Shown here: one piece after another, positions 1 through 12,335 of the stretch
How the letters are laid out: each line of letters begins with the position of its first letter
Numbering within the stretch: position 1 is the first letter of the stretch
Assembly: GCF_042453785.1 (NCBI RefSeq)
Contig: NC_091675.1
Location: 2,368,501 to 2,432,500 of the forward strand
Length of the DNA: 64,000 nucleotides
From: Malus domestica
Taxonomy: Eukaryota; Streptophyta; Magnoliopsida; Rosales; Rosaceae
Direction: 5' to 3'
Translations under genes and position numbers: made by a program
The notes under the pieces: generated by a model
The model's input: the letters and a program-made list of their open reading frames with translations, nothing else
Database searches by the model: none
Told to the model about the DNA's origin: nothing

Positions 1-292
1 ACCTGACTTGGCGTTGGTGGTGGTCCTTAATTCAGAAATCGTAATCTCCATCTCTGCCTGTAGTTTCGTCCAGACTCCGTGCGCATTTTCTGAGCAAAAG
101 AGGGGCCGCATCATTCAGGGAACCGAATTTCACAATTTGCCATTGACTTATTCCATCACCCATATTTTTCTTCATATTCATTTCCATTTTTTCACTCGGT
201 CGTCGGTTGCCTTTTAACTACGATTTCTTTTTTGTTAGACATTTTTAAATCTTATGGGGGCCCTTTGTTGATATAATCATGTAGGCTTATAT

Positions 293-488
293 GAGAAGAG
301 ATTCTCTCCGGATCTCTTCTACCAAAGTCATCGAATCAAGTGATCCAGACTTTTGAAATTTCATCCAACGGTAAAAATTATTATAACTTTTGAAGGATCA
401 AAACAGGTAAGCCGTTTGATGAAATTTTAAAGGTTTGGATCACTTGATCCGATAACCTTGGTGGAAGAGATTTGGAGAGAATCTTCTC
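293..488. mobile_element. Mutator-type MITE, family A copy 1
   Basis: A 196-bp element made almost entirely of two inverted arms of about 75 bp, beginning GAGAAGAGATTCTCTCC and ending with its near complement. It is flanked on both sides by the perfect 9-bp direct repeat GGCTTATAT (284-292 and 489-497). A 9-bp target duplication with long inverted repeats is typical of Mutator-like elements. It has no coding capacity. Its centre resembles that of the element at 11070-11268. Confidence 0.85.
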
Positions 489-1139
489 GGCTTATATAAC
501 TTGGCATGCAGGGCCCAACATTGGGATAATTCAGGCTCAGTTTTGTACCCATTTTTTTCTCTCGTATAGAAATGGCCATTTACATACTTATGAAGCCGAA
601 CATGTTTCCGATTTGAAACAATTCTCAACATCCTCACAAACCGCTTTAAGTGCATCAATAATGCTTTTGAAACCACGAGCTAATCTGGGGTTCCACCCGT
701 TCACCCAAAAAAAATAATCTGGGTTCCACCCCAAAACGAGTATGAGTGACCCAATTGCTTCAAAATCTCAGATTTTTCAGAACTTTGATGCAGGACAACT
801 CCTTAATTACATCCTCACCAAAATTACATAGAACTCATGTGATTAGAGGTAGGAAGATATGAGTTGGAAAAGCATGTTGATAATCACTGTCAGCTCTTAC
901 GCCCCATGTTCTTAAATTATCCCCATAAGTGAAACTAACTGGATGGTCAGTATGCGAAGAGAGGTCTCCCTTATAGTTATAAGACCACAAGAAGATAGGC
1001 AGAGTGGAAGGACAATTGTGCTAGGTGTTAAGGATAGAAGTTAGTTGACCTAGGCGAGCCTCATAGTCTTGATAAACTTTTAGGTTTAGCATAATCCACC
1101 ATCAGCACTACCGATATTTTTTCAACTTAACCACATATT
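489..1139. other. Intergenic, nothing recognised
   Basis: AT-rich sequence with short open frames only. None has codon texture, domain content or splice context that I recognise. Confidence 0.5.
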
Positions 1140-1316
1140 ATTAGGGGTTGAGTTGTATCACAAAATGCCTTGGGTGAGATAAGGGGTTGGCTTATAAGAA
1201 TGTGAGGACAAAATCCTCTATCGGTGAGAGACCAAACCATGCAAGAGCTTATAAGAATTTGGGTTACTCCCCATATTACCAATTGGTTTTATGGTGGATC
1301 TTCAACTTTCTTATTT
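1140..1316 (+). mobile_element. Degenerate LTR of the TRIM family seen at 7818-8151
   Basis: The stretch ending CCATATTACCAATTGGTTTT and ATGGTGGATCTTCAAC matches the LTR of the 334-bp TRIM at 7818-8151, read in the opposite orientation. The 5' part is diverged and neither a second LTR nor a primer-binding site is evident, so this is probably an old solo LTR. The boundaries are approximate. Confidence 0.5.
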
Positions 1317-1843
1317 ATTAATTGCTTTAAGGGTAGTCCTTCTCCATGGCGTAAAATCTTATAATGATCCCTTATCGAACTCAACTAAGAAATCCATGTT
1401 AGAGACTCCTCTAGTAACCATCCCCGAATTCCATGGAGGTGTTATTGTAAAGAAGGAAAAGTTCCAAACCAACTTGTATGAAGGCACCATGACTATATAA
1501 TCGGCTTATGCCCTTGAGAGTATGTCACGGTTCGATTTCTTTTAGTGTAACTTGTCCAGGTAAAATTTAATGCATTATTTTAGGAGTGGGCTCCAACAAA
1601 AAGTTCCATGTAACTAAGGATAAATTACATAATTTATGTTATACCATGCATTTCCCTCTTAAGTTTCTGGTTAAAAAGAGACAAAATTAAACAAGGAATT
1701 ACATGAAGTGATTGATATTGCACATTAGATATTTTCTTTCTCGACGTCTGCCTAAAAATTAAGAGGCAAATTAACATATATTAACTCTAGTGTTTAATTA
1801 AGTAACACTTGATTAATTTTGAAGCTTAATTAGCTAGCTACGG

Positions 1844-4800
1844 TTAAGTCATTTGAAGGTTGAGGCTATTGAGCAGCGTCCACTCGCCACTTGGCCTTCC
1901 AAGAGTGAACTCTAGATTAAGGTACATATCCGACGATGCCAAGGAGCTACAATCCAACGTCGGCCTCTCTTTCATGCTTTGAGCATACCCATGGCGGCGG
2001 CCTGAATCGTCTTCTTCCACCTATATATCAAAGATAAATAAAATGTTATATATAAACACACACACACACACATACACATATATATACAAATTTCTTGTAA
2101 AATTTTGATATAGTAATTGTGATTATTTTTGCATTTTTGCATACCTTAGTGCCATTTGATGGTGGGGAATGAGAATATGTCAAACCATCTTCATGTCTTA
2201 AATTAGAGCTCCCAGTTGTGATCTCCGTCGAAGAAGACCGCAAACCTCTGCACGCAAAATTAGACCATTAGTGATCATGTTGCTTAAGGGGAAGGATCCT
2301 CATTTTTTTTGAAAAAATGGGGACACGCTCCCCACTGTTAGATTGACTTTAATGAAATTGTGTGGTTAAGATTAAAACACATGTCACACAATTTCAACCA
2401 CACAATTTCATTAAAGTTAAATCCAACGGTGAGGAGCGTGTTCCAATTTTTTTGAAAAAATGGGAATCCCTCCCCTTAAGCAATTCCCATTAGTCATCAA
2501 ACATAATCACACATATATGAGTTCTGCCAGTTAGTTAGAACAATATTTTCATCCTCATAAATTCAAGTTTAAATCCTTCTTTGCTTAAATCAGTGTAATA
2601 TCCTGTATATGCCGTGTTATAGAAAAAAACATATATACAATAATCTTAAAAATTAAAGGCACTTAATTGTTGTACTTTTATTGGTAAGAAAATGTGATTT
2701 TGCCCTACCTAATGCAATCTACAAAATGCATGTCAAGCTACTTTTGTAACCGGCAACTGAGATCTAGCAACTTCAATTCTAAGCAGAGCAGGACTCAGTC
2801 GTAATGGAGTCAATAAAACGGAGTCAACAAAATGCATCGATTTGGCCAAGAGATTAGACATGCCTACCCCTAGCTAGCTAATCCATCCAAGGTCTTTGAT
2901 TTCTTTGTGATTTGTGTCAAATATCACTACCGTTGGATTTCAACAGCGTTGAGATTTGCAGTGAATTTCCTTGACTTTTGGTCACACATTGGGATCATAT
3001 CTAATACACATTCACAATCCAACGGATGTGAGATGTGGAGCTCGTTGTAAAGGACAGACGTAATACTTACATTCCCATAACAACCCTAGCCAATTAACTC
3101 CATGTTCATCAAATTCAAGGTGCTTTGAGACTTCAGCAATAAATATTTCTCTACACCATTAACAAAGACAGACAGCCACCATGTTGGACCAAAAGAAATT
3201 CCATCTCCAAGAGTACTAGCTTGTAAAAAATTCGTGATTGTAGGTTAACATTTGCATTCATTTACTAATGCCACTTATTAACCAAGTAATTAAGTCAAAG
3301 GATTTTGCTTATAGGTCTGACCTGAACTAAGAATTTATTTTAATTCTAACTCATTATTTTGTGCTCCGTCACCCTTGAACTAACCTTAAAAGCTTAACTT
3401 AGTGTTAAAAAAACAAATTAAAACTAGAGAACTCACCTATTAGTGTTAACTTTGTCACAAGATAATTGTCCATTGGCTTGAAGTGCTGGATTGATTTCTG
3501 GATTTTGACTCAAACCGATTTCTGTTTGTCCTTCATGACCTACAACATTTACAATAGATAGAACCAATGCCCCTGGATTTATCAGACACAAAGCAAATAA
3601 TTCACATGGACTAGCTACCTAACAACTACTGAAAGTCAGTGCACTTATATCCCGGCCCTCAACCATTTTTTACTTTAGTTTGGGAGGACACAATGGATCA
3701 AGTGATCGAAGAAGTCCCACTCAGATCACCCCAAGCTCCCAAACAAAGAGATAATGGAAAGATAAATAAACAATAATATGGGGTCCTTGTAAGATGAGAG
3801 GGCCGGATCGAAAATCTAATTACCTGTTCCTTTATTGTCTGTGCTCTTCACTGTTCTATACATCTGCATGAAAACACCCAAACGAAAAATAGAAGAAAAA
3901 AATTAGAGAAGATGAAAAATTAGAAAAGGTCCACATTTTCTGCAAGTACCCCCTCTAGATGCTTTTTTGTCCTCACCCTTTTGTTCTCTACCCCCCACTA
4001 CAAATGAATCATACCCATATTGTAAAAATACAAATATGTTAAAAGGTACATTGATATAACAACTCTTTGAAAAATTACAAAGAAGGACCATTTTCATTAT
4101 TCGTATGTTTGAAATCAAACAACTAAAAGAAGATTGAGGACACATGAGTAAGCAGTGATGCTATAGCCCACCTGCAAGTGACTCTTCACGTGAGCAAGGG
4201 TTAGATCCTTCACATTCATCAACTCTAACACAGATTTTGGCGTTGCCCCTGCAGTCATAATTTTAATTAATTTATCAATTACATAAGAAATAAGAATTAG
4301 CATTGAAATAACTTGATTAATAATTAACTGTTTTCTCAAGGGGTTTTATCTCAATTTTTTGCAAGGGGTTTGATTCACTTTCTCCCAGTATAACTTGTAA
4401 TTAATTGTTCTTGGAAATTAAATAGAAATGTGTAGAAATTAAAAAGATTTGTCGATTACTTTCATGGCCGCCAAGAAGCTGCACTGCATGAACGAAATGG
4501 GCATGGAGGGTTGTAGTCCACCGCATTCTTGGAGCTCTGATGCTTCTTTTCACAACACCAACCGTTCTCGCGCTTCTCTTGAACTCGCGGCCGTAGATTT
4601 GAGGGTGGTGGTGGTTGAAGCAATGATTACTGTTGAAGTTTCTTGGCATTTGGAGGGCTGGAGGAGGAGGACTAGCCATATGGTGATGATGATCTTTCCT
4701 TTCATCAAACCCTAAACTCAACTTTGGCTCCTCAACCGCCGAAGCAAGATTGTAACTGCCACTCCTTTCAAGGTGGTAGAAGCCATGTTCCTGACTCAAA

Positions 4801-4976
4801 TCGCTTCCGCTGCTGCCGGAGTCGGTGGCTGAGCTCCTGTCTGTACTGTAAAGTGCTTTTCTCGTTACTCCGATATCGTATGGAAGATCATCCGCAGATG
4901 ATGGAGGGCTGATCTGTAAAGAGAGATCAGGCAAGGGTAAAGAAATTTTTTTCATCATGCTAGGGTTTGAGCTCAT
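1844..4976 (-). CDS. KAN4: KANADI4/ABERRANT TESTA SHAPE-like GARP transcription factor
   Basis: Six exons on the minus strand: 4460-4976, 4172-4248, 3824-3863, 3437-3539, 2145-2247 and 1844-2020. They join in frame with GT/AG borders to give 338 residues. The GARP (MYB-like) DNA-binding domain spans about residues 144-207, opening RSIRAPRMRWT and continuing through GGHERATPKS and HVKSHLQMYRT. An N-terminal PDLSLQIS motif, a PQIYGREFKRS block and a C-terminal LNLEFTLGRPS tail are shared with Arabidopsis KAN4/ATS, which sets abaxial identity in ovule integuments; KANADI proteins act as nuclear repressors. The start at 4976 is the first ATG in the frame; the frame remains open upstream but without an ATG. 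Exon 2 is 77 nt and splits the GARP domain. Intron 4 holds a MITE and intron 5 a CA repeat. KAN2 is a less likely assignment. Confidence 0.9.
2057..2072. repeat. (CA)8 microsatellite in KAN4 intron 5
   Basis: Eight CA units followed by an imperfect TA tract, about 70 bp inside the intron from the exon 5 donor. Confidence 0.9.
2280..2483. mobile_element. MITE family D copy 1, inside KAN4 intron 4
   Basis: Inverted arms start TTGCTTAAGGGGAAGGAT and end with the near complement of this, enclosing a second palindrome around CACACAATTTCA. Flanking CATTAGTGA (left) and CATTAGTCA (right) may be a 9-bp target duplication with one mismatch, which would put the true ends slightly outside the limits given. 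A related copy lies at 31571-31762. Confidence 0.7.
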
Positions 4977-5700
4977 GAGGTACACAGAGGGAGAAAAATA
5001 AGTGACAATGGTGAGGAACAATAAGAGAGATTCTTATAGCAAACAGGAAAGAGAGGGAGAAATGTGTAAATTAATAATATGAAGGAAAAAGGGTTGAGAG
5101 GTATGATAATTATAGGGTCATGAGTGCCTTATGATTTGCATTGGGGTTGAGGAAGTGATCAGACATATAAATTAGTAAGTTGGTAGCCGGAGATAGGGTT
5201 TTTTAAGTAGGATCAAACAATTAGTCAGAGACGGGGAGAGAGAGAGAGGGAAATGGAGAAAGTGAGAGAGTTTTTTTGGGATGAAGGGATGCAGGAAAAG
5301 TTAGTGAAAAGGGGAAGTTGCGTATTTAAGAGAGAGTGCAGAGGGATCAGAGACCTTTCCTGCTTTCGAGTTTCTACAGCTAGAGAGAGCCAGAGAGAGA
5401 GAGAGAAGCCTGGTCTTTTTGGTATTTTGGTTTATGTTTTTTTATGGTAGAGAATGAAAAGGAGGTGCCGGGATATAATGGAGGTTTCTGCAGGGGCAGG
5501 GAATGGTTGGAATTCGAGAAAACAAAAGGGGCACTGTTCAATGGAATATCGGAAACGGAATTGACTCTCTCTCTCTCTCTCTAGGTTTTGATGGATGGAT
5601 GTATGTATGGATGGATCGCGACCTGTTTAAATACGCTACTTACTCTTTTTTTGTTACTATCAGGTATAATTCTCGTTCAATTTTAATATTTTCCTTAAAC
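4977..5700 (-). promoter_or_regulatory. Probable KAN4 5' flank with GA/CT tracts
   Basis: This is the region upstream of the KAN4 start on the minus strand. It contains purine tracts on the plus strand (5234-5249 and around 5382-5405) and a CT run at 5565-5582, a common composition for plant promoters and 5' leaders. I cannot place a convincing TATA box, so the regulatory call rests on position only. Confidence 0.35.
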
Positions 5701-5848
5701 TAGAATATTTCCATTTTATTCATGAACGAGGATTGACTGACCAGTACTGCAGCCCTTAAATTATCCCCCGTTCAAAACTCCAGCTATGCCCTTATTCGTT
5801 TTCTTTCTTGCGGACGTGACAATTAACAATTATAGAAGGGAATATGTT

Positions 5849-5990
5849 TCTCACCACCTTCAAGAAATTATGATACTCACCACCGAAGATGAGTTTAAAT
5901 TTTGAAATATGTGTAGTAAATTTTAAAATTCAAAATTTAAATTCATTCAACATTAATAAATAAGGTGGTGAGTATTATCATCACTTGAGG
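5849..5990. repeat. Short inverted-repeat element (MITE-like)
   Basis: The left arm contains GATACTCACCACC and the right arm GGTGGTGAGTATTATCATC, with TTTAAATTTTGAA and its complement in the core. Similar arms bracket 48128-48425. I could not define a clean target duplication. Confidence 0.45.
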
Positions 5991-6170
5991 GTCATCTTTA
6001 GCTTCCATTACCGGGTGCAATTTGTTGGTTCTGATCAAAGTTCTGAGGCATGCATATGAGTATACTTCATGATTTCAGATTTGAATTCTCCGATCCGAGA
6101 CGCTCGTAACTCGAAAACTAAACCCTTTTTATCTTAGTCCTAGTGGATTTTGACTAGAAAATAAGAATAT

Positions 6171-6475
6171 ATAAGAGTAATGAATGTTAAGATAAATTAA
6201 AATTTTAAACCAAATTTGCAAATTAAATGATATGTCATCAATAAGAAATATGTATGTTAATCACACTTAAGTAATAATCCAACAACCACTCAGTACTATG
6301 GTCTGGTTTGAATATCGTGGATGACAAATTTGATACCAAATTAGGTTGCTCATTGTGTGGCTTAGCCAAACTTCCCTTTGTTAGTATAAAATATATCAGT
6401 GTACTCATCAACATCCACATCATTTGATTTACAAATTTTAATTTAAAATTTTGGTTACCCTAGCATTATTCAAAA
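6171..6475. mobile_element. MITE family E copy 1
   Basis: Inverted arms with AAATTTGCAAATTAAATGAT at one end and ATCATTTGATTTACAAATTTT at the other, and TGTCATCAATAAGAAATA plus ACACTTAAGTAATAAT inside. Related sequences are at 48236-48372, 57433-57602, 60445-60585 and 62671-62790. This copy carries extra sequence in the middle. Confidence 0.55.
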
Positions 6476-6778
6476 AATAATCAATGTATTTGTATATCTT
6501 GCGTTTTTATACATGTTTCGTTTTGAGAAATTAATGCGTGACGTTGAAAACATGATCATGAGCTATAATGTATGTGACTGTTTATTGATATTAAAACTTT
6601 GAGAATAAACTCGTCATTCACTATATGAACTGGTTGTATCGCACAATAGTTTTTTGTTTCCAAGGCTAAGGGCCTAAGGCCAACCCTAACTCTTACTTAA
6701 TCAACTCAATCAAACCGACTATACAATAATTGCCAGCTGATCTGGTGCTGCAGCCTCTGCCAATTCTCCCTCATAATA

Positions 6779-7314
6779 TTTTGGAAAAATTAGTATCTGG
6801 TCCCTAGTTTTTACTATTCATTGACTAACACCTTATTAGTTCTCAAATTTTGATTCAAGTCCCTAGCATTAATGTGATAATGAATTTACATGTTTATTAT
6901 ATAATTTTTTTAATATAAAAATTAGTAATTAATTTAGGGTTTAATACTCACACCTCTATTAAACTTCTAATTAATTTTCAATTCAAACATTTCCAAAATA
7001 ATAAAAAATTAAATTAAATTAAGTTTGTACCTATTAGTTTTTTTTTATATATAAAAAGATTCTCAATTTTTTAATCTTAAATGTACCAATTCATATAATT
7101 TTTCAATTTTTTTAATCTTAAATGTACCCATTCTCAAATATATCAATTTGTTATATGTAAAATGTACCCTTCTTTAATATAAAATCCATTCAAATTTTTT
7201 AATCCATGTTTAAACTTATATGGGTACATTCTTTTTCGTTGATTTGAGAATTTATCCATGTTTTGGTACAATAACTTTTTTTGTTAATTTTGGTTAATGT
7301 ACCCATACATATAT

Positions 7315-7353
<39 letters not shown>

Positions 7354-7598
7354 ATAATAGAGAGAATAATTTATATTTTATTATTTTTAATCCCATAATT
7401 ATGGGTTTTATTTAAAATCTCATTAATATAAACAATTACAAATTTCAATTTTTAATTTTTAATTAAAAAAATATAGTAACTTACATTATTACATTAATAT
7501 CAGGGACCTCAATCAAAAACTAAAAACTAACAAGGTTTCAATCAAAGAATATTGATAGCTAGGGACCGCATCCAAAGTGTCCCTAATATTTTTCAAAC
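6779..7598. mobile_element. AT-rich inverted-repeat element with GTACCCAT motifs, copy 1
   Basis: About 820 bp bounded by an imperfect inverted repeat: the left end reads GGAAAAATTAG then GGTCCCTAG, and the right end CTAGGGACC then CTAATATTTTTC. The interior is AT-rich with recurrent TGTACCCAT-like motifs and a long AC microsatellite at 7317-7350. A second copy with the same order of parts lies at 51226-52165. There is no coding sequence. The transposon class is uncertain. Confidence 0.55.
7317..7350. repeat. (AC)17 microsatellite
   Basis: An uninterrupted AC run inside the AT-rich element. The second copy of the element has a shorter AC run at the equivalent position (about 51930-51948), so the microsatellite is part of the element and varies in length. 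Confidence 0.95.
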
Positions 7599-7817
7599 CA
7601 GTTTAATTTGAACAATATATAGACGCTGGTCCAAGTGGGCAATACCAGTTTGTCGATCATAATCGAGCTGTACACGTGCGAACCCCACGAACAAATACCT
7701 TAGCTAATTACTTTTTTTTAATTAAGCTAATTTGTTAGTTCACTATATGATTAAATCATAGCTAATTAGAAATAAGGAAATGATGAAGAAGGGGATGGAA
7801 TATAAATGCATATATAT

Positions 7818-8146
7818 TGATGAAATTGAGGTTCCACCATAAAATCAATTGGTAATATGGAGAGTAGCCCAAGACCATATAAGCACATAGCAAACCTTGT
7901 CCTTCACAGATGTGGGATAACTCTCAACACGCCCCCGCACGTGTGGCGGATTTTCAAGCCTACACGTGGACAACAATTGGGTGAAATGGAGCGCGTGTGA
8001 CCATTTGGCTTCACACGAGGACAACCCGCTCTGATACCATGATGAAATTGAGGTTCCACCATAAAACCAATTGGCAATATGAGGAGTAGCACAATACCAT
8101 ATAAGCACATAGCAAACCTTGTCATTCAACAATCTTGGACAACTCT

Positions 8147-8151
<5 letters not shown>
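7818..8151 (-). mobile_element. Complete TRIM (terminal-repeat retrotransposon in miniature)
   Basis: Two 112-bp direct repeats (7818-7929 and 8040-8151) begin TG and end CA when read on the minus strand. Next to the 5' LTR, at 8024-8039, lies TGGTATCAGAGCGGGT, the primer-binding sequence for initiator methionine tRNA. A G-rich tract (TGCGGGGGCG, 7930-7939) directly precedes the 3' LTR as a polypurine-like tract. The 5-bp target duplication is TATAT (7813-7817 and 8152-8156). The interior is only 110 bp and codes for nothing, so mobility would need proteins from another retrotransposon. Confidence 0.9.

Positions 8152-8188
<37 letters not shown>
8152..8188. repeat. (TA)n microsatellite beside the TRIM
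   Basis: A continuous TA tract immediately next to the TRIM insertion. The TATAT target duplication is part of this tract, so the element landed in, or beside, a TA repeat. Confidence 0.9.
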
Positions 8189-8191
<3 letters not shown>

Positions 8192-11069
8192 TTGAATTGA
8201 AGTCGTATATATGAAGCATAGAGGAGGTGTCATAGTGGCTGGGGTGTCCGGCGACACCAGGGTCGCAGACCCACATGCATTTCTAACTATTCAAGGTTTT
8301 CAAACATTCCTCTTGCCACTCGCTCCACATATACTTTAGTTCAATCACCTTCATCCTTATTAGGATTACATTAGTGAAGCATAAAACATGATGGAGCGAA
8401 TTCAAGAACAGTTCGACAAATGTAAAATTGTAAGCAAGATTTAAGCATTGCAAATTTGGATTTTGAGCTCCTATTTAGACCGTAATAAGCTGGGATTGAA
8501 GATGAGAACGGTTCTTGCGTTTAAAGCACTGTTTTGCCTTGAGCTATAAGTTTTTTATACTAAGTTCCTTCGTTTACTAGATAAAACTTTTAAGGATACT
8601 TTCGAAAATTGGTTATTTTCATTTTTGTTTCCATTTAGATTGAGAATCGAGATAGGGTATGTAACCACCTTCTTACGAGTTAGGGTTGTTATGTTTCATA
8701 TTATTCATTCAATCTTTGAGATTTTCTCATGCTTTTAATGGATTCTAGTCTTTCTTCTCTAAAATTAATGTGATTTCCTTTTGAGTGTCACATTGTGTCA
8801 AATAAAGTGCATTTTCTTGTTTATATATACTTGTGACTAACGATTTTCATTGTACATGTCATAGCCTCATAAATGGTACCGTTTTCTCAATTATTGTCTA
8901 AAGAGTGCATCGATCATTATGAATAACTATTACGTTAACTATTGTTTGTTATAAAACTAATATTGATTCGATGTATATGAATAACTAACCGATCTCAACT
9001 TGATTGGTTTTTTAATGTCATGATGATCATTAAACATTGACTGATAACATAATCATATGCTGTTATGACATATTCACGGAAAAAATCGTTATCATAATTA
9101 GATGGAAAAGGAAGTGAAACCCTAGTGTGTGCTTCACAATATAGTGCTTCAATGGAAGCAAGGACCAGCGCGTGTAGAAACGAGAGCGTGTAGAAGGAAG
9201 TGGATGAAGGTGAGGATGATAATTTCAACGGCTAGTATCTGTCCGATACACAGTCTTCGATCGTCCCCAATATTCCCTCTCCGTGTCCAAGTATTCCTTG
9301 GCCAAAACCCATCTGTCGAGCCCCACCCGCGCGTGGAATCTCACAAAATTAAAATTAGAAAAATACGTAGAACTCATCCCAGAGACCATATTCCTCGGCG
9401 TCAACATGGCTTCCGGTCACGTGACATATGGACGTGGCTTGACAATAGGCTCTTTCTTTGTTCTCTTCTATTGGTCTTTTATGCTTAATATTATAATATT
9501 AATTTCAACTCAAAACCCCATGACTTTTCCTATTCTTTATTATACGATTTGTTTAATTAGTTTATTAATCGTGATTACAGAAACAACAAGATGACTAGAA
9601 AACGTTAATCATTTGTTAATAGTTTTCGAAGCCACGGTCAGCGCCTGATGCGCTCTAGATTCTCGAAGAACAGAAAATTTTGTATTTCTTCTCTCTAATT
9701 ATTCTAGTATTAAATTAATTAATTAAACTTAATTAAAAGTATATGATCACACACACTCCTCGATGAATCATGATCACATATTCTCAATCCTCATCTTGTT
9801 GGAAGTATTGAATAATAAGGTTGCGGGAAGGGGAATATCCGGTCAACATGTCTCTCTATGGGTTCATTTGCAATGTTACCAAATGCTTGGGGCCATTGCC
9901 ATATTATTCCTTGAGTTATATTCCATGAGTTTGTCTCATAACACCATCTCCCTACTCTCTCATATTCATTACCTATTTTAATCTTCTGACCATATCCCTA
10001 CTTTTTAATTTAGTCCTTTTTTGACAAGGACCCCAATTGGTTCCACGTTAAAATAATGCACATTCTAATATTTCATTTTCATATCATGCGCCACCTACCT
10101 CAAATATTATATACCCTCCCTTGACCAGATATATAAAGGGACTATTGATACAATCAGACATATCTCCTTGTTATTAGTATTGTTCTCATCACGTGATAGA
10201 TGTTTGATGAGAGATACTAATGATGGAATATATTCATGTTACACCACATATTTTACTGATATACAAGCGAGGAACAACAATATGAACTTTGAATTCATGA
10301 TTTTAGATTTTGCATGCCTAGTTGGCCTTAATATGCACGACAAACCTTAATTTAGACAAGTGACAGATAAACTACAAGCAATAGTACACTTTGCTAATTA
10401 ATTAGAGATGCCTTCTTGTGTTAATTAATTCCTGGTTTAGTGCATCCCAAGTTAGAAACTGAACATAAATTTAACTTATAGTTTACCAAGATATGCATGT
10501 TCTTGTAAAGATATATGTTGCTTTTGTTTTACTGTTTATATGCTTCTCAAAATAAAAAATTGTATATACAAATTTCTAATTAATGTTTTCATCTTTTCAC
10601 GTGCATTAGATCAATAGTGTGTGAATGAAACCTAACATTAATATTCTGGCAACAGATTCAAGCTTAACAGGGTTGGGGTTAGGGTTAGGGTTAATCTGGA
10701 TTAATTATCTTAATTTAAGGGCATTCTAAGAGCTAGCTAGCTAGAAAGTTCCTTAGCAAAATGGTTCTACTCTTAGAAATTTGGAAAGTTAAAAAACAGG
10801 GCAAGCCGACCCTTACCCATTTTTATTCGGTAAAGAAAAACAGCTAGCAGTACTAAGCTTTTTAATTACCAGGACTGAGTTAATTACTGTCTTATTGTTT
10901 TGTAAACTTATACGTATAAAGTATGCAGTAATCAGGAGAATCATATTTTTATGAGAAGAATATTAGTTTCTTCATGGCGATTCGTGACATTCGGATACAG
11001 CCAAAGCATGTGTTGCTTTGAGATTTGAATATCGCCACCTCCTCCTTCTCTTCCTTTGAGTACCAATGA
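8189..11069. other. Intergenic, no gene recognised
   Basis: AT-rich DNA. A locally less AT-rich patch at about 9120-9450 contains a CACGTG G-box core near 9420, but no supported coding exon. A short TTAGGG-like run lies at 10669-10693. Small open frames here show no domain or conserved motif. Confidence 0.5.
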
Positions 11070-11268
11070 GGATCAGGATCCTCTCCTAAGTAGATGGAGA
11101 AGATCCTCTTGACTAGGCCCATCGGACCGTTCAATTTTTATCCAACGGCTACAAACAGGAAATTCCTTTAAAAGTTATAATAATTACAGCCGTTGCATAA
11201 AAATTGAACGATCCAATGGGCCTGATCAGGAGGATCCTCTCCATCTGGTCAAGAGAGGATCCTGATCC
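11070..11268. mobile_element. Mutator-type MITE, family A copy 2
   Basis: A 199-bp element with inverted ends GGATCAGGATCCTCTC and complement. It is flanked by the perfect 9-bp duplication TACCAATGA (11061-11069 and 11269-11277). The arms are about 80 bp long and nearly meet in the middle. The centre (CCAACGGC, AACAGG, AAAAGTTATAATAATTA) matches the centre of the element at 293-488 in reverse orientation, while the termini differ. Confidence 0.9.
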
Positions 11269-12335
11269 TACCAATGAAACGACAAAAAAGAAAGGAAGGA
11301 ATCACCGAAATCAACGCCGTTTAGGCTCACGTGCCCAATGACATTACATCATTTAAAGAAGAAGACGATTCCAACACATCAACATGCATGCATGCATATA
11401 TTGATCATATTTATAGAAGAATGCTAATATTTATAACTAGTTATTTACTTAATTGTGCATAACTCCATTGCAGTAGCGAGTTTTTGTTGTCTCACTATGA
11501 ACATTTGTACATATCTTATTATTTATAAAACTAAAAAGAGAAATAAATGTTATCGGTACTATAAACACAAGCATGCATGCATGCATGATGCATCCATCAA
11601 GATCGCTGGCCAATGTGGCTGATTGGGTAGAAATAAATTTCCCGATGCCTTTGAGTGATACTGGACATTTTTCGTTATCAAGGAATTAAAAGATGCTCTA
11701 CTGAAGAAGGAAAAGCTGACGGACGTCAATAGTCATTCTCCAAACTAACAATAATGCAGTCAAAACACAACTTAAAAGGTTGATCAACATTTGAAAACTC
11801 GATTTGGCCTGGTTCTTCTTATCACTTTTGGTCCTACACTTCTGATTCAATAGCAACTTCATGCCAAGTTTTTTCAAACAAAAACAGAAAGGCAGCTACC
11901 TAGATTTACCAAGCTGAGCTGAAAGTGAAGCCAATTTACAAATAAAAATTAAACATTAATAAAAGAAGAATGCATGAGCTCAGAGCCTACGCAAAATCTT
12001 GAAACTTGAGACTTTCTTCTGCATTTTAAAATTGGCTGGACAATACCTTCACCTTCGATGGTAGCTAAACAGGTCTGTAGTCAATCCATGCACACAAATA
12101 ATTAGAGGTCCATTGGGTATTTAAATTAGGTCTAACCCTATTTTGTATGGTTTAGTGTGATTATTCAGTCAGCTCTGTGTCATTCCATGCCTTATAAGTT
12201 AAGTTTGATATAAATATGTATTTATGAGTTAAGTCAGTAAATTAGGACAATATATTTACAAAAAGAAACTAATACAAACGTTTTCATGCTCATCATTCTT
12301 TTGGCATGTGTTTCTTTCTAGCTCTTTAATTTTTT
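11269..12335. other. Intergenic with CATGCATG (RY) runs
   Basis: Contains alternating CATGCATG tracts at about 11384-11398 and 11572-11588, the RY motif bound by some B3 factors. There is no coding signal. Any regulatory meaning is speculative. Confidence 0.35.

Noticed and set aside
4977-5021. Upstream extension of KAN4 exon 1
   Set aside because: The frame is open to 5021 but begins with TTG, not ATG; plant translation should start at 4976.
7845-8276. A 143-codon open frame on the minus strand
   Set aside because: It lies across the TRIM and the TA repeat and reads through LTR sequence and an isoleucine-tyrosine repeat; it is a chance frame.
10669-10693. Telomere-like TTAGGG run
   Set aside because: Only about three imperfect units, and the plant telomere repeat is TTTAGGG; too short to be an interstitial telomere.
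11384-11588. CATGCATG runs as B3-factor targets controlling the REM cluster
   Set aside because: RY motifs arise easily in such simple alternating sequence, and they lie several kb from the REM genes, with TMEM147 in between.
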